From WJMD01 sp964596015 (GTDB lineage: Bacteria > Joyebacterota > Joyebacteria > Joyebacterales > Joyebacteraceae), in the NCBI GenBank assembly GCA_964596015.1, contig CAZQSB010000024.1:1-40072 (forward strand): 40,072 nt of DNA, in the 5' to 3' direction. Below, one piece after another: positions 8,781 through 15,821 of the stretch (position 1 is its first letter; each line of letters opens with the position of its first letter). The notes below the pieces were generated by a model, which did no database searches, was not told where the DNA came from, and was given only the letters and a program-made list of their open reading frames with translations. Position numbers and translations under genes: made by a program.

Positions 8781-11546
8781 CTAGTCGAAGATCCCCACCG
8801 TATGAGCGCTCGCGGCCGCGAGGCCGATCTGATAGAGCACCTGACTGATGTCGAGCATGAACTGCATCCCGCTGAAGCGGTCGAGCGACTCCGGCACGAT
8901 GATGACATCGCCGGGCTGCGCGAACCGCGCCCTCGTGTCGACCGAACCGTCCGCCCGTACGACGTAGGTGCGGCCCCTGTCGGCGAACCGAGTCGTTCCT
9001 CCGGCCTCGCGGATGTAATGGTTGATGCTCCTGCCGTCGTCGTACTGGAACGCCGTCGGGTTGTTGACCTGTCCCATGACCATCACGTAGTCGGGCCGTT
9101 TGGGCACGTGGAGATGGTCGCCGTTCTCGAGCACGATGTCGCTGCTCGTTCCCGCGATCTCGTCGGGGTCGTCGAGGTCGATGACCATACGTCCCGTCGC
9201 GTCGACGCTCCGGAGCCTGGCGGCGAGCTCGTTCCCAGCCTCGAGCGCGGATTGACGTCGCGACGCGTCCGAGGCGCTGCTCCGGGTCGGCGCGACCGAC
9301 AGCCGCGCAAGGTCGGCCTCGAGCTGGTCGGCCATCCTGTCGAGCTGCTCGCGCTGCAGCGTTTTGATGTCGGAACGCCTGAAGACGGCGGCCGGAAGAT
9401 ACGCGTCCTCGAGGAACCCGCCGAACCGCTCGATGACCGACGAGAGATGCTCGCCCTCCTCGATGGGATAGCGTCCGGGGAAGGCGACCTCGCCCGTGAT
9501 GGTCACCACTTCATCGCCGCGCCAGTTGGAGATGCGGCGGACCAGGAGCCGGTCGTACGGCTCCAGCATCAGATCGGGACGCGGGTCCCCCTGGAGGATC
9601 GCGTCGAGGTCGATCTGGACGTGGCGAAGCACGCGCCGCTCGCCGTTGACTATCTCGTAGCGCGTGAGCTCTGCGTGGTCCCGGTAGGCCGCCTCGGTCA
9701 GGTTCCCGCCGGCGAAGATGAGGTCGGAGACCCGCATTCCCTCGAAGAGAGGGTATCTCCCGGGGTTGTTGACCTCGCCGAGCGCCTGGACCTCTTCCTC
9801 CTCGCGGAACTCCCACACAGAGTGCACCGCGAGCTCGTCCAGGTCCTCCAGCACCACGTTCGCCGCATCATCTCCAGCAAGCACGGCCTCGAGGTCGATC
9901 TCGATCCTGTCGACGTCCATGCTCGGTATGTGCGTGCGGAAGAGCTCGGCCTCCTCGAGCCACGCGTCGTTCGTGAGACCGCCGGCCGCGAGCACGAGGT
10001 CGAGCACCTGCATGTCCTTCTTGTGCGCGTACGAACCCGGCGAGCGGACCTCGCCCCGCACGCTCACCCGCGGCACGTCCCGGAAATTCTCGCGGTGGAA
10101 GACGTAGACGCGGTCGCGGGGCTCAAGCTCGACGTTCGACGCCGGTACGCCGCGGAGCATCGCGGCGCCGAGGTCGAACCCGATGTACTCCGGTTCTCTT
10201 GTCAGCGGGTTCTCGCGCTCGATGAGCGCGTAGTCGAAGAACGTCTCGGGCAGAAGGTCATCCGGCTCTGGAACAAGGTCGAGCACGCGCATTCCGTCAT
10301 AGTGCTGCCGCTTTCCCGGACGGACGACGTTGCCCGTCACGAAGACGACGTTCTCCTCGATGTCCCGGACGGGGTAGATCCTGACGAGGTCGCCGTCCCT
10401 CACGGTCCACAGGTCGGTCGCGGCGAGCGACAGATCGAACGTCGTCTGTCCCGTCGTCTCGATGCGCTCGACCTGCAGAAGCTCGTCGTACGCCGAGGGC
10501 GTGAGGCCGCCGGCGAGTTCGATGAGCTCCCGCACCGTCGTTCCCTCGTCGATCTCGTAAATGGCCGGCCGGAGGACCTCCCCCGCGATGCCGACCAGTG
10601 GTCCGACGGGAGGGACGAAGACCACGTCGCCCGGCATCAGCCGGACGTCGCCGGACGTGTCGCCCCGGAGGAGAAGGTCGTAGAGGTCGAGCGTCGCGAT
10701 GAGCTCGCCGTCGCGCTTAAGCTGGACCTCGCGCAGGCTTCCGATCTTCTTGACGCCGCCGCTCACGAAGAGCGCGTTCGTCAGTGTGGAGAGGCCGCTC
10801 ACCAGGTAGCTCCCCGGCTGGTAGACCTCGCCGAGCACGAAAATGCGGATCGACCTCAGGCGCCCCATCGACACGCTCACGTCCACGCCGATCATCCGGT
10901 GTTCGACCTCCCGCGCGACGGTCTCCTTCATCTCGCGAAACGTGAGGCCGGCGACGGTGATGGGGCCGAGCTCCGGGAACGCGATGACGCCGTCACGGTC
11001 GACGGTCAGCGCCGATGTCATGTTCGTCTTGCCGTAGAGCTGCACGACGACCTCGTCGCCGGGACCGATGATGTAGTCTGGACTCACCGGGATGTCGGTG
11101 GCCGGAGCGAACGTCGTCGGGGCGCCCGCGAAGAGCTCGTAGCCGAACTGCTTGAGGTCGCGGTCCACGGTCAGCGGCTTCGCCTCAGCGACGAAGCTCT
11201 CGAAGGCGCTCCTGATCTCCCCGTCGCCTGCGTCGTTCGCTAGTGGCGAGCCGAGCGTGTCGGCCGCGGACGTGGTCTCAGACTTCGCCAGTCTCCGCTC
11301 GAGCTCGCTGGTCTCCTGTTCCCGGGGCGCGACGACCTCGGGCGTCGTGACATCCCGCTCAGGCGTCGCGGGAACATCGGGCACGATCCCGTACTCGCGG
11401 AGCAGGCGTTCCCGCTCGGCGCGGGGCAGCTGGCGAAGAACATCGAGCTCGGCCTCGCTCGGGGTCTGCGCGGTCGCTCCGAGGACGGTGGCGCAAAGGA
11501 CGGCCGCGACGCACAGCGCGCGGAGAAGTCGTTTCCGGCAGATCAT
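8781..11546 (-). CDS. Wza-type polysaccharide export protein with seven SLBB repeats
   Basis: A 921-residue exported protein and first gene of the polysaccharide operon. After a signal peptide (RLLRALCVAAVLCATVLGAT) and a charged linker comes a polysaccharide export domain (SPDYIIGPGDEVVVQLYG) near residues 155-225. Seven SLBB domains follow, each opening with a G-E/N/Q-V-x-x-P block, near residues 234, 315, 400, 492, 585, 680 and 820: GEVYQPGSY, GEVLRPAIY, GNVVRPGKR, GEVRSPGSY, GEVNNPGRY, GEVAFPGRY and GQVNNPTAF. A coiled stretch (LDRMADQLEADLARL) separates the last two. Classical Wza is about 380 residues with two to three SLBB units, so this is a long form, probably a deep periplasmic ring stack. 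The ATG at 11546 sits seven bases after GGAGG; an ATG 15 codons upstream lacks a site. It ends without an obvious outer-membrane helix. Confidence 0.9.
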   Translation of the reverse strand: MICRKRLLRALCVAAVLCATVLGATAQTPSEAELDVLRQLPRAERERLLREYGIVPDVPATPERDVTTPEVVAPREQETSELERRLAKSETTSAADTLGSPLANDAGDGEIRSAFESFVAEAKPLTVDRDLKQFGYELFAGAPTTFAPATDIPVSPDYIIGPGDEVVVQLYGKTNMTSALTVDRDGVIAFPELGPITVAGLTFREMKETVAREVEHRMIGVDVSVSMGRLRSIRIFVLGEVYQPGSYLVSGLSTLTNALFVSGGVKKIGSLREVQLKRDGELIATLDLYDLLLRGDTSGDVRLMPGDVVFVPPVGPLVGIAGEVLRPAIYEIDEGTTVRELIELAGGLTPSAYDELLQVERIETTGQTTFDLSLAATDLWTVRDGDLVRIYPVRDIEENVVFVTGNVVRPGKRQHYDGMRVLDLVPEPDDLLPETFFDYALIERENPLTREPEYIGFDLGAAMLRGVPASNVELEPRDRVYVFHRENFRDVPRVSVRGEVRSPGSYAHKKDMQVLDLVLAAGGLTNDAWLEEAELFRTHIPSMDVDRIEIDLEAVLAGDDAANVVLEDLDELAVHSVWEFREEEEVQALGEVNNPGRYPLFEGMRVSDLIFAGGNLTEAAYRDHAELTRYEIVNGERRVLRHVQIDLDAILQGDPRPDLMLEPYDRLLVRRISNWRGDEVVTITGEVAFPGRYPIEEGEHLSSVIERFGGFLEDAYLPAAVFRRSDIKTLQREQLDRMADQLEADLARLSVAPTRSSASDASRRQSALEAGNELAARLRSVDATGRMVIDLDDPDEIAGTSSDIVLENGDHLHVPKRPDYVMVMGQVNNPTAFQYDDGRSINHYIREAGGTTRFADRGRTYVVRADGSVDTRARFAQPGDVIIVPESLDRFSGMQFMLDISQVLYQIGLAAASAHTVGIFD

Positions 11547-11694
11547 GGTCGGTCCTCCGGGACGGTCCCGACAGGAAGAGCAGGACAACACGGATGCCGC
11601 GTGCAGTCGTTTCTGCGCGCGGTTCGCGTCGAGGCCGCTTCGGCTCGCGAGGTGTGTTCGGGAGGCTCAGTGGGGTCGAGACGGCCTCGCGTGG

Positions 11695-11723
11695 ATTCTG
11701 TAAGTCTTGACGGCTTCTGTCAA
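11695..11723 (-). promoter_or_regulatory. Sigma-70-type promoter of the polysaccharide operon
   Basis: On the minus strand, a perfect -35 TTGACA (11718-11723) is followed after 17 bases by CAGAAT (11695-11700), which matches four of six consensus positions. Transcription would start near 11688, giving a leader of about 140 bases before the export gene at 11546. No other promoter of this quality was seen in the locus. Confidence 0.6.
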
Positions 11724-11730
11724 CAGGGAA

Positions 11731-11758
11731 GCGGGACGGCGCTCATGCGCCGCCCCGC
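11731..11758 (-). terminator. Hairpin after the subtilisin-like gene
   Basis: A 12-bp stem with one A/C mismatch and a TCAT loop lies 28 bases beyond the protease stop. On the minus strand it is followed by TTCCCTGTTG, only a weak T-tract. It sits directly before the polysaccharide promoter, which fits a boundary between two transcripts. Confidence 0.5.
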
Positions 11759-11785
11759 CCGTTCGAAGCCCCCACATGGATGACG

Positions 11786-13582
11786 TCAGCGGACGAGCGC
11801 CACCTTCGCGGCCCCGACTCCGTCCGATGTCTCGACGCGCACGAAGTACACGCCGCTCGCGACGGCGACGCCGTCGTCTCCGGTTCCGTCCCACGCCAGA
11901 GAGACGGGGCCGGCGGGCATCTCGCGGTCAAGAAGCTCGCGGACGCGTCGTCCGGCGACGTCGTAGACCGACGCCCGCACGTGTCCGGGTCGCGCGGCCA
12001 CGAATGAGACCGCGCTCGACCCCGCGGCCGGGTTCGGCCGCGAGAGCACGATGACTCTCTCGCGCGTCGGGACATCCGGGACGTCCAGGGGCTCGGAGTA
12101 CATCGCGTCCGAGGCCTGCACGATGCCCCACCCCATGAGCGTGTCAGGCGAACCGCTCATCGTGGCCGTGGCGCGAAGCGCGGCGATGATCTCGGCCGGG
12201 GTCCAGTCGGGATGACCCTGCACGAGGAGCCCCACGGCGCCGGAGGTCAACGGACAGGAGAAGGAGGTCCCGCTGGAGTTTCCGTAGCTCGCGGTGTCGG
12301 CGGTGGTCGCCACGAACGCGCCGACGCCGAGGGCCATGACCTCCGGCTTGATGCGGCCGTCGGAGGTCGGGCCGACGGAGCTGAAGGACGCCCGGAGGCC
12401 GTCGCAGTCCACGGCCCCGATGGAGAGGACGCTGTCGCCGTCGGCGGGGGCGATCATGTACCGCCACGAACTCTGACCTTCATTGCCCATCGAAGTGACA
12501 CAGAGAAGGCCCCGGGCGGCGGCCATATCCGCGGCGACGGTCGTCACGGCCGTCCCGCCGTCCATGTCCGCGTACTCGTACCACCAGAAGTACCCGAGCG
12601 AGCTCGAGACGAGATCGGCACCGAGGCTGTCGGCCCACTCGACGGCCTCGACCCAGTAGTCCTCCTCCACCTGTATCTCCTCGTCGACCATTTCGGTCTT
12701 CGCAAGAAGGAAGCTCGCGTTGTAGGAACCGCCGTAGATGATCCCGTCCTTCTTCGCGCCGACGCAGGAGAGCGTTGCGGTGCCGTGGCTGTCCTGTCCC
12801 GAGGGGTCGCCGGGCTCGTTCGCCGTCTCGGTGTCGTCGTTGATGAAGTCGCGCTCCCCGACGATGTCGAGATGACGGAACGACTCGTGGTCCGTATCGA
12901 ACCCGGTGTCGAGCATGGCGATGAGGATGCCGCTTCCGTCGAAGCCGTCGCTGTGAAGCGTCGGCACCTGGATCTGCTCGAGCTGCTCGAGCGACGAGCC
13001 GTAGTCGAGCGCCCGCGCGCCCGGAGCGGGAGCCTCCGATGACTGGACGGCGGGTGTTATGACCGGCAGCTCCCTGACGGCGCGGGCGACCTGACGCACC
13101 TCGCGAACGAAGGCGAGAGCGCGGATCCGCGCCAGCGCATCATCGTCGGCCCTGACCGAGACTGCGTTCAACCACCTGCTCTTCGCGACGACCTCCGCGC
13201 CTGCGCCTCGGACAGCGTCCACATAGCGTTCCGCGACCGGGAGGTCGTTCTCGTTGAGCTCGATGCCGACGCGCGCCCGCCGCTCCATGGCGCGGTCCGT
13301 GAGCTCGACGGCGACCCCGGCGAGGGCCCGAGGGAGCTCGGACGGCGCGACACCCTTGTCGGCGAAGAAAACCCAGGAGCGCGGTGCGGCGCCACGGCAG
13401 GTCGGCGCCCGGTCGACGGTCGCTCCGGGCGGCCCTGTCGGCGGGTCGGCCGGCGCGGTCCGCTCCATGAGGGGCACGTCGCCCGTCGCGGCGAACGATG
13501 AGACGGTGGCGAGAAGAACGACCAGAAGCGCCGCCGGCAGGGCAAGGCGCTCAGGAACGTGCGCGACTCGGGAAGCACGCAT
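11786..13582 (-). CDS. Secreted subtilisin-like serine protease (S8) with FlgD-like C-terminus
   Basis: A 598-residue exported protease. A signal peptide (ALPAALLVVLLATVSSFAAT) is followed by an N-terminal propeptide-like region and the peptidase S8 domain. The catalytic Asp is in MLDTGFDTDHESF near residue 224, the His in DSHGTATLSCVGA near 265 and the Ser in GTSFSCPLTSGAVG near 439. The last 85 residues are a FlgD-like Ig fold (RPNPAAGSSAVSF, VYDVAGRRVRELL, DGVAVASGVYFVRVE), common at the C-terminus of secreted proteins in FCB-group bacteria, where it may guide secretion or anchoring. The ATG lies eight bases after AAGGAG and the gene has its own promoter. All three catalytic residues are present, so it should be active. 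Its substrate is unknown. Confidence 0.92.
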   Translation of the reverse strand: MRASRVAHVPERLALPAALLVVLLATVSSFAATGDVPLMERTAPADPPTGPPGATVDRAPTCRGAAPRSWVFFADKGVAPSELPRALAGVAVELTDRAMERRARVGIELNENDLPVAERYVDAVRGAGAEVVAKSRWLNAVSVRADDDALARIRALAFVREVRQVARAVRELPVITPAVQSSEAPAPGARALDYGSSLEQLEQIQVPTLHSDGFDGSGILIAMLDTGFDTDHESFRHLDIVGERDFINDDTETANEPGDPSGQDSHGTATLSCVGAKKDGIIYGGSYNASFLLAKTEMVDEEIQVEEDYWVEAVEWADSLGADLVSSSLGYFWWYEYADMDGGTAVTTVAADMAAARGLLCVTSMGNEGQSSWRYMIAPADGDSVLSIGAVDCDGLRASFSSVGPTSDGRIKPEVMALGVGAFVATTADTASYGNSSGTSFSCPLTSGAVGLLVQGHPDWTPAEIIAALRATATMSGSPDTLMGWGIVQASDAMYSEPLDVPDVPTRERVIVLSRPNPAAGSSAVSFVAARPGHVRASVYDVAGRRVRELLDREMPAGPVSLAWDGTGDDGVAVASGVYFVRVETSDGVGAAKVALVR

Positions 13583-13617
13583 GACAGCAACTCCTTCCGG
13601 TAGGGTTCTCTTTTCTC

Positions 13618-13646
13618 ATTATATCAAGAACCGGCATGCGTGGCAA
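13618..13646 (-). promoter_or_regulatory. Strong sigma-70-type promoter of the subtilisin-like gene
   Basis: On the minus strand TTGCCA (13641-13646), a 17-base spacer and a perfect TATAAT (13618-13623). It lies in the 96-base gap between the methyltransferase stop and the protease start, giving a leader of about 30 bases. The AT-rich box stands out in this GC-rich sequence. Confidence 0.75.
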
Positions 13647-13678
13647 GAAGACCCGGACGCGGCGCGCGGGCGGGACGC

Positions 13679-14422
13679 TCAGAGCCGTGTGAGCCGCGCC
13701 ATCAGCACGCAGCGGAAGGGACTCAGGAATGGGAGCGCGTTCACCGTCCGCTCGTAGAGGACGCCCGCCAGGAAGAGCGCGGGATGCGCGACCAGGTAGT
13801 CAGGGCGTCCCTCGAACGTCCGGACCTCAACATCGAGGCCGGCGCGCGCGGCGCACCGGCGGATGGCCCGGCCGGTGTTCAGGAGATAGAGCGTCCGATG
13901 GGTCTCGTCCCGGGGGCGGCCTCGGCGGAGGTTGAAGGTCACGTGGAACGCGTGCGGCGTGAGGCGGCTCGCGACGCCGACGTAGTGGTCGAGGTTGGGG
14001 GTCTTCAGGTAGAGCGACCCGCCCCTCCGGAGCACGCGGACCGAGGCGACGATCAGCGCCATGGGGTCATCCAGATGCTCAACGACGTTGTTCGCGATGA
14101 CGATGTCGAACGCACCATCGGCGAACGGCATGGCGCGGAAATCGATCAGGAGCGCGCGCGTGAGGGAGGGGTTCGTGAGGACGGCGGGGTCGATGTCGAT
14201 GCCGGTCACGCTTCGCGAGACCGCGCGGAGCCTGTGCGCGTGACTCCGTCCGGGACCCGCGCCGATCTCGAGGATGTCGGCGCTCGGAGGAAGCTCTTCC
14301 TGGATCCACTGGAAGAACGCCGCGTCGGCGTCGGTCTTCACGGGATCGGTGTAGAAGCGCCGGGCCAGTCTCGCCACGCGCTCATCGCGGATCGGCCTGG
14401 GACTCCGGCGCCGCGCGTCCAC
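13679..14422 (-). CDS. Class I SAM-dependent methyltransferase
   Basis: A 247-residue soluble protein with a Methyltransf_11-type domain. Motif I is ILEIGAGPGRSHAHRL near residue 50, the acidic end of strand 2 is GIDIDPAVL near 75, and motif IV is FDIVIANNVVEHLDDP near 105. Then come LRRGGSLYLKTPN near 130 and a C-terminal amphipathic region that could touch the membrane (HPALFLAGVLYERTVNALPF). The GTG start at 14422 follows the response-regulator stop by four bases, with AAGGAG overlapping that stop. It is the last gene of the long operon. Similar proteins modify sugars, quinones or lipids; the substrate here is unknown. Confidence 0.82.
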   Translation of the reverse strand: MDARRRSPRPIRDERVARLARRFYTDPVKTDADAAFFQWIQEELPPSADILEIGAGPGRSHAHRLRAVSRSVTGIDIDPAVLTNPSLTRALLIDFRAMPFADGAFDIVIANNVVEHLDDPMALIVASVRVLRRGGSLYLKTPNLDHYVGVASRLTPHAFHVTFNLRRGRPRDETHRTLYLLNTGRAIRRCAARAGLDVEVRTFEGRPDYLVAHPALFLAGVLYERTVNALPFLSPFRCVLMARLTRL

Positions 14423-14426
14423 GTCG

Positions 14427-15812
14427 CTACTCCTTGAAGTTCTTCGGGTCGAGCCCGATCGCCTCGAGGATGTCGTAGACGCTCGAGTGATGAAGCCCCG
14501 CCTTCTCCGCCGTGGCGCGGACGTTCGCTCTCGTGATGCGAAGGAGGTGCGAGAAGTACCTCTGCTGGAACTGTCGCGTTATGCGCTCGAGCTCCTCCTT
14601 GTAGGGAGGAACTCCCCCGTCCGGTCCGAAGTCGACGCCGAAGTCGAGGTCCTCCACCTGGATGACGGAGCCGCGGGCCCTGAGCGCCGCTCTCGTAACG
14701 ACGCCGAGAAGCTCGCGCACGTTGCCGCTGGCCCAGTCGTGCTCCTCCAGCGAGGCAACGGCCTCCGCGGAGATGCCGGCCACCTGATGACGCTTGGCCT
14801 CGGCCGCGGCCCTCGGAACGAGCGCGACGGCCGTGGGACCTATGTCCTCCCGACGCTCGCGGAGCGGCGGGATCCTGATGACGGCCTTCGCCAGCCTCTG
14901 ATGAAGCTCCTGCCGGAACGCGCCGGAGCGCACCAGATCGTCGAGCGGGCGGACCGCGGCCGACACGATCCTGGCGTTCGTCTTCCGGTTGAAGCTCTCG
15001 CCGACGCGCTGGAACTCGCCGTCCTCCAGCACGCGAAGGAGCTTCGCCTGGACGTTCACCGAGAGGTCCTGGAGCTCATCCAGGAAGAGCGTGCCGCGGT
15101 CGGCCAGCTCGAAGCGACCCGCGCGGTCGCGATACGCCTCCGCGTGGCCTCCCCTCGCCACGCCGAAAAGCTCGGCCTCGGCGAGCGACTCCGGAATGGC
15201 GGCCGAGCAGACGGGGACGAAGGCGCCGACCTCGGCCCGGCTGCCGAGTTCGTGGATGGCGCGGGCGACGAGCTCCTTGCCGGTGCCCGTCTCGCCCTCG
15301 ATGAGGACAGCCACGTCGGCGTCGGCCAGCTCCGCGAGCTGCTTCTTGATGGCGACGATGGCGGGGCTCACCCCGGCGATCCGCGCCAGGGCGTCCGGCT
15401 CGTCCTCATGCTCGGGCGGAACCGCCTGTCTGAGCCGACCCTGCTCTATGGCGCTCGATGCGACGTGCCGAAGCTCCTTCAGAGTCGCCTTGCGTCCCTT
15501 GATGACGTAGTACCAGGCCCCGTTCGAGATGGAATCGACGATGGTCTCCATGTCGGCTATCTTCGTCAGCATGATCGCCGGGAGAAGCATGTCCTCGCTC
15601 TGTATCCACTTCAGGAGGTCGACGCCGCTCGGGCCAGGCCCGAGGTCGATGTCGAGGAGCGCCAGGTCGTACCGCTTGGCCCTTATCCGCTTCTGCGCCT
15701 CTTCGAACGTCGTCACGACGTCGAACGCGAACTCGTTCTCGAGCCGCGCAGCGATGTCCGCACCGTAGGGCTCGTCGTCGACGACCAGTACGCGCGGCTT
15801 CCTGTCGGTCAT
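14427..15812 (-). CDS. NtrC-like response regulator with degenerate GAFTGA loop
   Basis: A 461-residue protein. A receiver domain (residues 1-125) has the acidic pair D12/D13, phosphoacceptor D54 (LALLDIDLG), T83 and K105 all in place. A AAA+ domain follows with Walker A GETGTGKE (173-180) and Walker B GTLFLDEL (240-247), then RQELHQRLAKAVIRIPPLRER near 300. A Fis-like helix-turn-helix lies at the C-terminus (ATAEKAGLHHSSVYDILEAI). The sigma-54 contact loop, normally GAFTGA, reads GGHAEA at 221-226, so activation of sigma-54 RNA polymerase is doubtful. It may act as a repressor or on sigma-70 promoters, as known for GAFTGA-less family members such as TyrR. AGGAGG precedes its ATG, and the partner kinase ends nine bases upstream. 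Confidence 0.88.
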   Translation of the reverse strand: MTDRKPRVLVVDDEPYGADIAARLENEFAFDVVTTFEEAQKRIRAKRYDLALLDIDLGPGPSGVDLLKWIQSEDMLLPAIMLTKIADMETIVDSISNGAWYYVIKGRKATLKELRHVASSAIEQGRLRQAVPPEHEDEPDALARIAGVSPAIVAIKKQLAELADADVAVLIEGETGTGKELVARAIHELGSRAEVGAFVPVCSAAIPESLAEAELFGVARGGHAEAYRDRAGRFELADRGTLFLDELQDLSVNVQAKLLRVLEDGEFQRVGESFNRKTNARIVSAAVRPLDDLVRSGAFRQELHQRLAKAVIRIPPLRERREDIGPTAVALVPRAAAEAKRHQVAGISAEAVASLEEHDWASGNVRELLGVVTRAALRARGSVIQVEDLDFGVDFGPDGGVPPYKEELERITRQFQQRYFSHLLRITRANVRATAEKAGLHHSSVYDILEAIGLDPKNFKE

Positions 15813-15821
15813 GGCGTCCTC

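Noticed and set aside
8802..11243. Long plus-strand frame opposite the SLBB export gene
   Set aside because: Same mirror effect; no motif, no ribosome site, and the opposite strand has seven SLBB domains and a signal peptide.
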